Below, in pieces: positions 33,739-45,445 of a DNA stretch of 64,000 nucleotides. The stretch lies in contig NW_026516367.1 of NCBI RefSeq assembly GCF_025602895.1, positions 18,249-82,248 of the forward strand. The letters run 5' to 3'. The first letter of the stretch is position 1; every line of letters begins with the position of its first letter. This DNA comes from Polychytrium aggregatum. Taxonomy: Eukaryota > Chytridiomycota > Chytridiomycetes > Polychytriales. Below the pieces are notes generated by a model. The model was not told the origin of the DNA. It searched no databases and saw only the letters and a list, made by a program, of their open reading frames with translations. The position numbers and the translations under genes are program-made.

Positions 33739-34532
33739 TGCAGACAGCCGCTCCGATTCCTCGCAACTCGGATATCGCTAAAACTAGATGCGGTGGCTAT
33801 TGCCTCCCCCATACACCATTGATGCTGCCAGACCATACCTGACGAATGGCGAGACTTGTTGTGCGGCTTGGGGTGGCGAAGGTTGCGCTCTGTGGCTGGT
33901 CAAGCCCAGCAGACCTTTGGGCGTTGGTTGTCGCTGCGGGTGTGGCTGCCGTTGTTGCTCGCCGCGGACTGTGGATGCATCTCCACGGCTGTTGTCGACG
34001 CCTGTTGCCATCTGCTGATGCCGGCTGTGATGCCGACGGTGGCTTGCAGGGTAAAGCCGCAGACCGTCATCGGCAAAGGGGTGCAGGCCAGGGTTGTCTC
34101 TGGGGCAGGCAACAGCGAGTCACCAGGGCCATCGACGATATGGACGGCATCCAAGAGGCATCGGTCGCTGCGACCTCCTCGCTTCGCTGTCGCCAACACA
34201 CAAATATGGGCTGGACCGGCAGCAAGAGGCAGCAGACCCCGGCGGCAACAAATACCCCGTGGGCGACGGACCGCATCCCAGAACTATAAATCTCGGCTGG
34301 GAATCGTAACCCCCCGGTCGGTTCCTCGGTCACTCCGCTTTCCTGTTCCCAGGCTTCCAAGCCCCTCCCGCCCTCTGATCTTCGTTCAGGGCCCGACTCG
34401 CTTCAGACCTGGTGCCTCGCTTCGCCTACGCTTCCATCCATCACTAATCGATCCGATCGTCTCCCGGTGATCGTCTCCCGATTCTCTTTCTCTGGAGTGA
34501 ACCTGCACCCTCGCCACCAGAACCCCTCCGCA
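33739..34532. other. Spacer upstream of the AN1 zinc-finger gene
   Basis: No gene is recognised. A pyrimidine-rich leader from about 34310 precedes the AN1 gene start. Confidence 0.45.
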
Positions 34533-35044
34533 ATGAACGCTTCTCACAGCTCGCTGAATGCTTCCCCTGCCGGCTCCGGTGCCAGTACCCCATCTGGCAC
34601 TCGCAAGGGCAACGCTCCCAAGTGTGGATGCGATGGTTGCACCGACCGAGCTGTCAAGATCGTTGGTAAGCGGCGCATTTGAGAGGGGAGGCGGGCTAGT
34701 CGGATGCCACTAGTCGGATGCCACTAGTCGGATGCCACTAGTCGGATGCCACTAGTCGGATGCCACTAGTCGGATGCCACTAGTCGGATGCCATTAGTCG
34801 GATGCCATTAGTCGGATGCCACTAGTCGGATGCACGACACATCCATGCTGATACACTGCCTTTCTCACCCGCTTGGCTTTGGTTCCCAGGCGACTGCCGC
34901 TACTGCAACTCCAAGTTTTGCTCGCGACACCGCCTGCCTGAAGCTCATGCCTGCCCCAACATTCAGCACTGTCGCGACGAGTCGTCGGCCAAGAATGCCA
35001 CCCGGCTGCTCGGCGACAAGTGCGTCGCTCCCAAGGTGCAATAA
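34533..35044 (+). CDS. Small AN1-type zinc-finger protein
   Basis: Two exons (34533-34665, 34890-35044) encode 95 residues. After a Ser/Ala-rich N-terminus comes CGCDGCTDRAVKIVG, joined across the intron to DCRYCNSKFCSRHRLPEAHA and C. This gives the AN1 pattern of paired Cys, a C-x4-C-x2-H loop and a terminal H-x-C. AN1 fingers bind two zinc ions and link ubiquitin or the proteasome to stress responses in many eukaryotes. No A20 or UBX partner domain is present, so this is a bare AN1 protein. The 224-bp intron is more than half filled by a 14-bp minisatellite. Confidence 0.82.
34697..34832. repeat. 14-bp minisatellite (tagtcggatgccac), about 9.7 copies, inside an intron
   Basis: Head-to-tail 14-bp units with one C-to-T variant shared by two neighbouring copies fill most of the AN1 gene intron. 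The high identity suggests recent expansion. Confidence 0.92.
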
Positions 35045-36213
35045 GCAGCCTCCCGTCGCTGGCTCATCCAGCCTCTGGATGAATCAAGGACGAGCGTAGA
35101 CATGCCTCTGTTGCCACCACCACCACCACTACCTCCTGCCACCACTACCTCTCCTCTTCCCACACACCCGATCACCGTTCTTGTGTCGGTTGCTAGCCTT
35201 CATTGTCATACGTTTGCAAGGTCTTTAGACTGTTGTTCTCGTTGTTGCAGCGGGTCAGAGTCACTTTGACACCACACCTTGTTTGGAGGTGAACGCTGCA
35301 CTCGGGAAACATGTAGTTGACGATTTGCCGCTTCTACTGTGTGAATAGTCTGTTTTATAGCTCGTCTAGTTTCGCCATCCCCTCAATCTCTCTGTCTCGC
35401 CCTTTTTTTTTTTGCCTTTTTGCTTGTTTCCGAATAGCTTGTTGCTGAAGTATAGGATCAAGTTCAGGAGCAGACAACGATACGATACGATACGATACCA
35501 TTCCAATAAAGCCGCATGAGACAACACAATGACGCTCTTGGTGGGCGGGGGGGGGAATGCAATGATGTTGGAGCGAGTGTATAATGCTTTGCTCCATGCA
35601 TCTCCCCACAGCAGAAAACGGGTTTCCCCCCACCGCCTCTCGCTCCATGCAGGACTGCACAATATCTAGGATTTCCCCTGTTTGCTTTTGGTTTTGGGTA
35701 TGATATCCCGAGCTTATCGGAGATGTATTTTTGCTTATGGTAGCAGCCAGGGATAGAGTACGGTAGCAATAGTGGTGCTCGGGCTAATTGTAAGCCACAT
35801 CGACCAACTGGAATTTCATAGGAGCAACAAGCGAGCGAGAGAGATAGAAAAGGACATAGATTGCGACGCATCGGTTCGCAGAGAGAGAGAGAGAAAGAGA
35901 GAGAGAGGAAGAGCGCAAGAGAGAGAGAGAGAGATGGAAACGATACAAGACTAAAGCATGGAGCTTCGAACCAGGTGCGGTGTGCGATGTGTGGTGGTGG
36001 TTGAGATGGCGGTGGTGGTGGCAATGTCGATAGCTGGATCGAAGCTCGGTAGAGCATGGAATGCGAAGCTGTTGGATCTGTGTGATCCACAGAACGTGAG
36101 GCAAAAAACAAACCAACAACGAAGCATGGTGTTCGCGGGATACACATAATATACACACATCCAAGTCGTGTGAACGGCGGCTGGCTTTGGCGGCGGAGTT
36201 GGCTATGAGGTTT
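35045..36213. other. Gene-free spacer between convergent genes
   Basis: Between the convergent AN1 and chitin synthase genes. It is less GC-rich than its surroundings. A GATAC run (35486-35502) and GA-rich microsatellites (35880-35935) are present. No coding signal is seen. Confidence 0.5.
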
Positions 36214-38620
36214 TCACTGCGCGTCCGATCTTGGTTCCGGAGTGAAGAAGGGAGACACGCTGGACGAGGGAGCCATCGTCGGCGCGGACGACTCGGGCTC
36301 CGAGGCAATGGAGTTGCGGCGGGTGGCATCTCCATTGAGGGTCGAGGCATCATCGTCGCGCTCGCGGATGACGACAATCTCGTCGAGGTCGGTCTTGGTG
36401 TCGGCCTTGGCAGACTCGGAGAAGGCGCCGTCGGCAGTGTCGTTCTTCTTCTGGACAACGACCTTCTTGCCCAGGGCAGGGTCCTCGACTTCGTAGTCGC
36501 GCAGGGTCTGGGTCTCCGGGTCAGGAACGAGGTCGGTGACGATGCAGACATCGACGACGGGGGAGGCGACATCGGTACGGGGTCCGCCCCACGAGCGCAG
36601 GTTCCAGGTTCGAATCGAGTAGATGTTGATGAAGAAGTTGACCCAGGGGTTGAGGATGAGCATGAGCGGGTACATCAGCGCGACCTTGGAGCGCTTGAGA
36701 ATGATGGCAAAGATCGAGACGAGGATCCAGAAGAACAGCAGCGGCACCCAGATCATGTACATGACCGTCGGGTCAAACTTGGATCCGGCCGCCATCTGGA
36801 AGAGAATGATGAAGAAGAAGAAGCCTGTCGAGCGGCACGAAAAGTTGGCGGTCACGTAGGTGAGCAGGAGCGGCGCACGGGCCCACAGCTTGGCACTCGA
36901 CAGGAAGTAGACTTCGTTGGCAAAGGCACCGAGCAGCCAGCGGCGGCGCTGCTTGAGGAACTGCTTCCAGGTGGCAGGGGCCTCGGTCTTGGCACGGGCC
37001 GTGGGGCAGAATCCGATGGCATAGCTCTTTTCCTGCTCCATCAGAAGATGGGTCAGGTAGCGGTCTTCGCCGAGGTAGTAGCGGTGGTAGTTGAAGATAT
37101 TCTTGGTGTCGAGCTCGGAGAAGTAGGTCTCGGCGGCGACGGTGAGCTGCTTGAGGCGGATCATGGTCTGGATGGCGGAAAGGCAGCAACGACGAGACGA
37201 GAGCGGTGAGTTTGGCTGCACAAGCAATGTGCCGATGGATGGTGCAGCAGGCAATGTGCCGATGGATGGTGCAGCAGGCAATGTGCCGATGGATGGTGCA
37301 GCAGGCAAGGCATTCGTTCGCTTACCAGAGCACCGGGAAGGCAGGTGACGCCACCCAGGCCAGACTCGAGGGCTCGGTTGAAGACCTGGCCGGTGACATA
37401 CTCAACGTCCTGGAACCACCACCAGAACTTGGGTTTCTTGGCGAGAACCGAGATGAAGCCGGTCATGCCGACGAGCTTGGGGTTCTTGTCGAGGGCGGTG
37501 GCAAACTCGACCATGGCGTCCTCGTACAGCACAATGTCCGAGTCGATAAAGAGGATCAGGGTCTCGTCCTTCTGGAAGTAAGGGTCGTAGCGGATCTGGT
37601 CAAAGGTGAGGGCCTGGACGTGGCGCTTGCCGCCGTGTGGGAAGCGGTTGACAATAAAGTAGACGCCGCGGTAGATGAGGCGGACCTGGGCACCATAGCC
37701 GCCCTCGGGCCGCTCGCCGCCGTGGGTCAGGACCTTCATGAGGGCCAGGAAGAGCTCCGACTCCTCGGAGCTGTCGAAGCTCAGGAAAACGGTAACTTGG
37801 GCACAGGGGTACTCGCAGGTGACGATCGAGTTGACGGCCGTGATGAGGGCATCGGGTTCCTCGTTGTAGATGGGCATGACGACGACCATCTTGGGAACTT
37901 GCTTGAGCTGGTCGACCTTTTGGCGGGCGTTTTCGAGGACACTGGGGTCGCCGCGCTTGGCGTTGGCCCAGCTGCGGTACTTGACGGCATAGATGATGCC
38001 GAAGGTGACTGGGGCGATCAGCAGGGTGATGTACATGAACACCAAGCCGACAAAGACCAGTTGGTTGACCCACATGGGGAACTTTGGCAGACCGGCGACG
38101 GGGATGAGGACATAGAGGAACGGGAAGTAGCAGAAGCGCAGGACCAGGAACAAGATCGAGGACAAGAAAGGCATGGTCTGCAGGGGACAGGGCGGCAGGG
38201 TATTCATGGTCAGCAGACGCGAAGTGTCATGTGCATGTGGCATCAAGTATGTCATGTGCATGTGGCATCAAGTATGTGCGTGAACTAAGTGCATGAACTA
38301 TGTGCATGAAGCAGATGGCAGATAGCATGGGGGTCGTGGATGCAGATACCGACCTTGTTGAAGAATCCCTTGGACGCAACCCCGGCGAGACACATGCCAT
38401 AGAGGAAGCAGCCGGTAAAGATGGCAAAGTCAAGGAAGGCCACGAGAGTGAGGGCGCCCTGGACGTAGCGGACCCACACGGGCAGGTCCCAGATGCCGGC
38501 GTTCACCGAGTCGCTAAAGGTATTGATGGTGGTGGAGACATTCTGGCCCTGGGCATTGGCCGAGACGGCGAGCAGGGCCAGGAGTGCCAGCGTGGGCACC
38601 AACTTGGAGGCAGAGGTCAT
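36214..38620 (-). CDS. Chitin synthase (GT2 family)
   Basis: Three exons on the minus strand (38620-38354, 38177-37326, 37167-36214) encode 690 residues. The first 24 residues resemble a signal peptide (MTSASKLVPTLALLALLAV), followed by membrane helices. The GT2 core shows VVVMPIYNEEPDALITAVNS, FIDSDIVLYED and WWWFQDVEYVTGQVFNRAL. GEDRYLTHLL and the catalytic QRRRW follow in exon 3. At least four transmembrane helices then surround TGFFFFIILFQMAAG and IWVPLLFFWILVSI. The C-terminal about 120 residues are a charged Ser/Thr-rich cytosolic tail. The enzyme polymerises UDP-GlcNAc into chitin at the plasma membrane. It is shorter than most class I-III enzymes and lacks a myosin domain; its class was not assigned. 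The donor after exon 1 (GTCGGT) is weak, so that junction is less certain. Confidence 0.85.
37224..37304. repeat. 27-bp direct repeat x3 inside a chitin synthase intron
   Basis: Three perfect 27-bp copies, beginning gcaatgtgccgatggatggt, lie in the 158-bp intron between the donor-domain exon and the EDR/QRRRW exon. The unit is a multiple of three, and neither flanking reading frame meets a stop within the array. Confidence 0.92.
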
Positions 38621-40906
38621 GCTGACAGGAGTATGCGGAAGGAAGGGAGCAGCGATGGAGGCAGGTGGAGCCAATGGCTGTGGGAAAGGGGAGAAGGAGG
38701 ATGGGGTGCGGGAGGGGAGCGGAGATGGGTGGTCACCAGAGACTGGGACGCTATGGGAGATGCACCAGCAGCAGGCGGGGATGAGGGGAATCGTCGGCGA
38801 CCTGGCGCGGGCTTTTATGCGATCGCCCTGGGCTGGAGGCGAGCTTGGCGAGGCTGGCGAAGCTGTTGGCCGCAAGGAGGCTGCGAATTTGCAGCGCAAG
38901 CTTGCGTAATGGTGGCGGAGGGACAAATCCACCCGCAGAGGCCGTGCTGCTGGGCCGGACGAGACTGGGGGGAGAGGGGGGACACTGCCGGTGTTGCCGA
39001 TACAGAGGGGCGCACATGTCGCCATCAAGGGCCGCGGCGGATGCACACGGCCGCTGTGGATGCCGGGCTATGGAAGTAACATGCGGGCTGCCGGGGGTCG
39101 GCGATGGCGCCTGTCCCCGTTACCGCCACACAGTTTACCAGCAACGCACGCCCCTCGTCCCCTCTCGGCCGTCAAGCCGCGAAGGCACACCGACATTCAC
39201 AGAGACAAGGCAAAAACGCAAGGGTCGAGCAAAGATTCTGGCGCAAGCAAAGGCGGCTGCTATGTGGTGAAGAAAAAATTTTTTTTCGGGCTGCGACGGG
39301 AGATAACGGGTCGGGTTGCACTGCTCCCCCCAGCAGCAGCCATCCACCGGCGCGATTGGTGTGCCTGCCTGGCTTGGTGGGCCTTGTGCTGGCGGGGCGA
39401 GAGCGGGCGACAAGAGTTGATCGGCCTGGCGATCGCCGATTGGCACTGGGCGGCCTTGGTGTCGCAGCCCGGCTTTCTTGATGCCGCCTGCGACTTGCGG
39501 GTGTTTGCGCCAACCCGGAAACGTGTGGGCGATCGCAATCGCCGGTCCATTGCCCCCTTCGAGTTGCGAGAGCGCCCCACCATCGGATACCAACGACCGA
39601 CAATCCAGCGACCGTCCTGGCGATTGGTGCAGCGGCTCGCCAGCACCCCAGGAGGCGGTCTTCGGTGCAACCGCGGCGACGGCCCAAGGCTCAAGGGGGA
39701 GCGGCAGGAACATGCAATCTTGTCAGCTCGCATGTGCAGCGGCGACTGCTGCTCATACTCCTGCTTCTGTATCCACCAGGATCCAGGCGCGCTGTGTCGG
39801 TTTCGAGTGCGATAGCGTATCGCTCAACGCCTCATTTTCGATCCGCTGGCAAGCGGGGCGGCGATGAGATCGTCGCTGTGCAGTTGCAACTGGGCGGCCA
39901 GTGTCGGCAAGGATGGCATTCTACAGGACCGGCTTATCACTCGACGCCTGCATGACGATGGGGACTCCATGCAAACTGGAGTTGGGTCTTCTTCTCTCCT
40001 TGCCCTCCGCCCTCCGCCCGGGTCGGCACGGGTTGTGTGGTGCTTGAGCTGTCCAATGCATCGCAGCAAAACCCTGCCATGTCTGAGAGATACACCCATT
40101 TCGCCCGAGAGACACAACCATGACGCCCGGGGAACACAACCCCATCATGCCGAAGGAACACAGCGCACGCCAAAAGGCCGGACATGTCGGCGAACCAGTG
40201 GGCGATCTGCGGCGTCATCGGTGCACCCAGGCCGTGCGATTGGCAGGCGATAGCACCAAGCAGACAGGCGACATGTGCTTGGACAAGCCGCCAGGGCACT
40301 TGCGCAAGTGGCCCTTGGCTGCGGCTGTGTCGCCGGGGCGGTTTGGGGTGGTGGGAGCAGCGATGCTGAGTGGCAGAGGGGGAGCAGCGGCTGGTGATGG
40401 GCAAATTTGAGCGGGCGGGCCTGGGCATGAGCTGGCGACAAAGAAAAAAATGGACCTGAAATCTAATGCTGCACCGATGCTGCAGCGGAGGCGAGACATG
40501 GACATGCACCAATCACCGCAGACAGAGATAGGGGCGGGCGGGATGGCCTGGCGAGACGGACGAGCGGTTGGATGGTTAGGTGGTTGAATGGTTAGGTGGT
40601 TAGGTGGTTGGGTAGTTGGATAGTTGGATTGTTGGATGCAGGTTGATGGCTTGACCAAGCAAGTCGATCTTTGCCTTTGCCGGCGAATGTTCGGAGGAAC
40701 CCATCCATCGACAGGCATAGCGATCGGCTGATGACCGAGCCCGCCAAAACCGACTGCTGGTCCTTAGTAGCCCGCCCTTTTGTCGACCCTGGGCCGATGC
40801 TGGTGCAAGCCCCCCGTTTGTCCAGGAGAGGCCCCCTTGGCTTACCACCACCCTCTGTCTTGGGCACCCGGCGCTCACGCACCCGTATTCTGAGAGAAAC
40901 TCCACC
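38621..40906. other. Divergent intergenic region, about 2.3 kb, no gene recognised
   Basis: It lies between chitin synthase (minus) and the arrestin-like gene (plus). Long overlapping open frames on both strands have no domain. An A/T homopolymer patch is at 39270-39290. A GGTTAGGTGGTTGGATGG-like repeat is at 40566-40637. Confidence 0.45.
40566..40637. repeat. GGTT(A/G)G(G/A)T-type imperfect tandem repeat
   Basis: Imperfect 8-9-bp units built on ggttaggt and ggttggat lie about 270 bp upstream of the arrestin-like gene. Confidence 0.7.
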
Positions 40907-43591
40907 ATGACTTGTCCTTCTGCAGCCACAACAGTCTCCGGCGAAGACGACGACGCAGCGCAGCCTCTGCTGCAGCCGCAGGCCTCGAACGAGTCCCTGG
41001 CCTCAAGCGCCGCCGACGGGACCGGCAAGGAGCAGCCCCGAGTCCATGCGACCCCGACCAGCGCAATCCAGCTCGGCCTCGACCAGCCCTATGTCTTCCT
41101 GGATCCACACGAGCCGTTCTCTGCATTCTCGGGGCATGTTCGGGTCCGGACCGACCGGTGCCCTGGAGTTCCGCGCAAGCTGCAGATCCGGTTTCTGGGG
41201 GCTTCTGTAACGCGTTATGAGGAGCCGCAGGTGGGTTGGAAGGGAGCTGCAAGGGCGAGCAGGGGACAGAAGTGTTCCCGACGCGAATGTTGGTGCATTG
41301 GCATGTCTGTGAGCGTTGTCATGTCTTTAAGCATTGACATGTCTCTGACTTGTCATTCGCTCGCTCGCGTATTCGCCATCGCCTCATGCGACCATCCGAC
41401 TCTCTCGTGCAGACACCCACCAATCTCAGGGGCACGCACTGTCTCTTTGACCGCTGCATCGTCCTCCATGACTCGTCATTCCAGTCCAACCAGCCAGCCA
41501 AAACTCTCTGGCAGACGACCCTCGATCTTTGGGACAGCGTGATGGCCCCCGGCAAGCTCATATCCCAGCCCGGCGTCAAGAACAGCGACGGCAACGCCAG
41601 CGGCAGCGCTGGTCGCACCTTCTCCGGCGCCAGCGACCCCAAGACATCTTCGGGCCCGGACGGCAAAGCCCCCAATGGCAATGACACTGACCACGACGAA
41701 AGCAGCAACGACAGCAACGAAATTCAGTTTGCGTTCGGCCTGCGGATTCCGTCGCACTGTCCTGCATCCTTCCTCTCGCGACACGGACAGATCCAATACC
41801 TGCTCATCGCAACGCTCTCGTACTCGTCGCGCTTTTGCGGGCTGCCGCTGCTGACGCCAACGTCGTCGGTACTGACCACCGAGATTGATGTCTACAAACT
41901 CGCGGCGCTCGAGTGGCCCCTGTCGGTCGAGGCCTGGAAGGTCACGGCCGACGGGCTGCACTCGGTGTGGCGGCCGCTGAGCGGGTTTGAGGTGTACTGC
42001 CCCCGAGTCACGGATCTGGAGGATGCCCGTCTGCAGATCCGCCTGGAGGTGGATCGCGAGTGGGTTCGCGGGTTCCGGGGCGTTGATGAGATTGGCATCT
42101 GTCTGGTGCAGAGATCGCGATATACATTCAGGTAGGCGATCCGTGAGTGAGTGAGTGTGTGTGAGTGAGTGTGTGAGCGGGTATGCTCCACACAACCCAT
42201 ATGCCGCTGTGTGTCAAGCTGTGACTGATCCTGCTCGCTTTTTAATGCCTTTGCTCACTCTGTACTGGTCGTCCTCTGTCGTGGACGACCCTGCCGTGGA
42301 CATGTCTCTGTGCCTTGGATGCAGCCACCGGGTTCCAATCATCTTTCCCACCAACCCTTCGACCGAGTCCATCGGCACCTGCCACCACGATGCCGAAGAG
42401 TGCATCGTGCCCTTCCGGTTCTTCAGCATCTCGGGCACCATGGATATCGACTTTTCGCTGCTGGATCCGCGCGAGAAGGGTGTCGAATACGTCCCGGACA
42501 CGAATGTAAGCCGTGTTGGTCGTGTGGGAACAAGTTGCATTCGAAAGTTGGGGTTCTCGGGGGGCCATCACTCAGTACTTGCATCTCATCTTCCCCTTAT
42601 ATCAATGTGCTGACCGTATTCTACCCTCTCGTTCTCTCCCTTTCGGGTTCTCTTCCCTGACCTCCCCACACAGGATGAAATCATGCAAGTAAGCCACTTC
42701 CTCGTCGTCAAGATCGCTCCGTACACCACCGAGGTCCAGATCCCAATCATCGTGACCCGCTTTCCAGACGGCATCGATGCCGGCTCGCTCGTCCGGTCGC
42801 ACTCGCTTGCCCGCCATCTGGGCCCGGACCAAGTGCCGATCCAAATCTCACACCTCGAGCCGGATACCGAGGTGCGGCTTCCGCCCAGCGCCGAGCAGCC
42901 GTCGCAGTCGGTAGCGGTGCCCATTCCAACGCCCATCATGCCCGTTGGCTCAGTCGATGGCCGGGCTTCGGCGGAGACCCTGGTGTTCCAAGACCCGCCA
43001 GTGTCTCACGACGAATCGGTAAAGCACAAGCACAGCCCGGACGAATCCGATCCGAAGCAAGAGGCAAGGCAAGGCAACCGGCAGCTCGAGCAGCCATCCG
43101 AGTCGCAGGACGCTCGCATGTCGCCTGGATCCATCCGTTCCAGCCTTCTCCAACAAGAGCGTGAGCGGGAGCTGGCCAAAGCAGAGCGGCTTGCCACCCG
43201 CAAGGCCGCCAAGAAGGTTCGCAAGTCCCTGTTCATACCCGCCGATGTCGGCCTTGACGATCATCGCGACCATCCCCGCGGGCCGTTCGGGATGGTTTCT
43301 GCGGACGCCCAGGAGAAGCTTGGACTTGCCAGCAGAATGGCTATCCCTCAGAAAGAAAGGCTCTCTCCCACCGCCGCACGGTCGGCACGCATCGCAGCCA
43401 TATCAACGGCCGTAGCAAGGGCCAGAGAGGGACCCGGACGCCAGCAGCAGCAAGCCTATGGGGCCAGTGCCATGCTGGGACAGGTCGGCGGCAGCGGCAG
43501 CAGCAGCAGGTTCATTATCGACTCTATCTTGAGCGAATACGAGGAAACGCCCTGCCGACGCCGGCGTCATATGACCGAAGACAGTGATTGA
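40907..43591 (+). CDS. Arrestin-like (alpha-arrestin) protein
   Basis: Four exons (40907-41230, 41413-42131, 42325-42505, 42674-43591) encode 713 residues. Residues about 50-250 resemble an arrestin N domain: IQLGLDQPYVFLDPHEPFSA, FSGHVRVR, RKLQIRFLGAS and later GQIQYLLIATLSY. The middle (VPIIFPTNPSTESIG, FRFFSISGTMDIDFSLLDP, SHFLVVKIAPY) resembles an arrestin C domain. An acidic low-complexity loop interrupts the N domain. The last exon encodes a long tail with charged helices (LLQQERERELAKAERLATR) and Ser-rich segments. Fungal alpha-arrestins recruit Rsp5-type ubiquitin ligases to membrane transporters. No clear PPxY motif was seen, so ligase recruitment is uncertain. The assignment rests on the strand pattern rather than strong motifs. 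Confidence 0.7.
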
Positions 43592-44024
43592 GAACGCAGC
43601 AGCCCAATCGCCAGTAGGCCCACGGAAGATGCCTGTTGGCTCGCAATGTGCGGCAAGCAGTGGACTCGGGAGGCATCGAAACGGATAGCTTGGATATGTG
43701 TCGGTGGCAGTTATTGCTATTATCGCCCTTTGCAGTCAAGGGGTATCGGAACAGGTCTGTGAGCGAGAGCTGCTCAATCAATGGCCCACAGCTGATGTTG
43801 CGATGTGGGAGAGTGGGTGCATGCATTCGACCATTTAGACAATGCCGTGATTTCTGAACGTCGAGAGACTCGTGCCGAACCGGCCGCTGGGCCTCCATGT
43901 GGGTCCTGAGGGAGTGCCGTTGTGTTCTGGGCCTTGGGTGTTGTTTCTGGCGATAGGATGGATGGATGGTTGTGTATTCGCATCCAGGAAAACATGGTGT
44001 GCCATTGGATTGCGTGCACTGAAC
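43592..44024. other. Spacer between convergent genes
   Basis: A short convergent intergenic region with no recognisable feature. Confidence 0.45.
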
Positions 44025-45125
44025 TCAGTCTTGCGCATCCACTCTGTTGCTGCCGGCTTTGGACCGAGTGTATCGGGTCCTCAGTCGCATGGCTCTTGTG
44101 ATGACTGAATCCGCCACTTCGTACTGGGCGAGAAACTCCTCAAACTTGGCAGTGGCTTCGTCGGCTGCGAGCTCATACTGCTCCAGGAGGACGCGGGGCT
44201 CGAGTAGAGAGCCGTCCGACGCCGTCTCGGGCTCGAGCACACTTGCTGCGAGCTGAAACGGCCAGGGCAGTCGAGTCGATATGGAGGCCCAGCATTGACG
44301 AGCGCCAGGAACTTCCTTGGCAAGGGTCCGCCAGATGTCCTGCATGATCGAAGCACCAGGCAGGAAACTCTGAAATGGCGACGACGATGATGATGATGGT
44401 GATGATGATAGGATCTGCACGAGCGACGACGTCTGGACGCTGATGCGGGTGATGCGGGACTTTGCTTGTGTCAGCGCATCCTGAATCTGGGGATGCAGCG
44501 TACTGGCGAGCTCGACCAGGCACTCTTCCCGCTGTGATGGTGGTTGCGATGGTTGCGATGCTTGGGATGCCTGCGATGCTTGGGATGCCTGCGATGCAGC
44601 AGCCGCGGCCGAGCACCGATCCTCCGAGAGGTCCGAGTTGCATGGGCTTTCGCGCAGAGGCGACGTGGATGCCGGCTGGCCTGCAGACGACCTGCGGCCG
44701 ACAGAGTCGTGGCAGCGGAGAGGAGCCCAGCAACGAGACAACTGGACCTCGAGGCGGATGGTGGCGGACTCGGAAAGCAGAACGGCGCAGCGCGAAAAGA
44801 GGTCGAGTAGACGGCCGAGATGGACAAAGTGCGAGCGCAGGAACTGGATGTCTCGCTCGGCTCCAGCGCAGAGCGAGAGGGTATTGTCCGAGTCGACGGC
44901 GTGCGATCGGATATGCTCCAGAGGAGACGACGCTGCTGGGGTCGAGGGTTCTGGGTCATGGGCAGGATGCGAGCCGGCGGCGGTGGGACTATTCCAGCGC
45001 GAAGAAAGAATGGCAAGCCGCTGGTCAATCTGGCGCAGATAGCGATGGTTGAGGCAGGTCTGGGTGTGGCAACGCTGGAGCATCCATAGCACGACCAACA
45101 GGAGCAGGACGAGGAGATAATCCAT
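44025..45125 (-). CDS. Signal-anchored protein of unknown function
   Basis: A single exon of 366 residues on the minus strand. The ATG at 45125 opens a strong hydrophobic anchor (MDYLLVLLLLVVLWMLQRC); in-frame sequence further upstream lacks conserved character. The rest is largely helical, with a Ser/Gln repeat (SQASQASQASQASQ), a poly-Ser run and Leu-rich helical stretches such as HFVHLGRLLDLFSRCAVLLS. No catalytic or binding motif was recognised. The topology suggests a type II or signal-anchor ER/Golgi protein with most of the chain on one side of the membrane. Confidence 0.6.
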   Translation of the reverse strand: MDYLLVLLLLVVLWMLQRCHTQTCLNHRYLRQIDQRLAILSSRWNSPTAAGSHPAHDPEPSTPAASSPLEHIRSHAVDSDNTLSLCAGAERDIQFLRSHFVHLGRLLDLFSRCAVLLSESATIRLEVQLSRCWAPLRCHDSVGRRSSAGQPASTSPLRESPCNSDLSEDRCSAAAAASQASQASQASQASQPSQPPSQREECLVELASTLHPQIQDALTQAKSRITRISVQTSSLVQILSSSPSSSSSSPFQSFLPGASIMQDIWRTLAKEVPGARQCWASISTRLPWPFQLAASVLEPETASDGSLLEPRVLLEQYELAADEATAKFEEFLAQYEVADSVITRAMRLRTRYTRSKAGSNRVDAQD

Positions 45126-45367
45126 GGTCGAGGCCAGCGGGAATGTAGATGCGAGGTGTGGGAGCGGAATCGATGTGGTGGGAGAATCAATGCGGGTGTG
45201 GGATCGGATTTGGGATCGGGAATATTCATCGCAGGGCAATGCGTCGAGACGGATGCATGATTCGGCCGGCACTGCATCGGTGACACATCCCCTTCCTCCA
45301 GACGACCGGGGCTCTCGGAGGGGCATCTCCTGCGAGGAATCGGTTATCGAGGACGGAGGACGAGCAG

Positions 45368-45445
45368 CATGGCTCGTCAACATGGTTCATCAACATGGTT
45401 CATCAACATGGTTCGTCAACATGGCTCGTCAACATGGTTCGTCAA
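45368..45445. repeat. 13-bp tandem repeat (catggttcgtcaa) x6
   Basis: Six 13-bp units alternate between catggctcgtcaa, catggttcatcaa and catggttcgtcaa, in the upstream region of the signal-anchored protein gene. Confidence 0.88.

Noticed and set aside
36600-36630. A tRNA-like ggttcgaatc T-loop sequence.
   Set aside because: It lies inside the conserved chitin synthase coding exon, and no acceptor stem or anticodon arm can be folded around it. No convincing tRNA gene was seen in the window.
36187-37209. A 340-codon plus-strand frame over the chitin synthase 3' exon.
   Set aside because: Antisense shadow; the minus strand carries the conserved EDR and QRRRW motifs.
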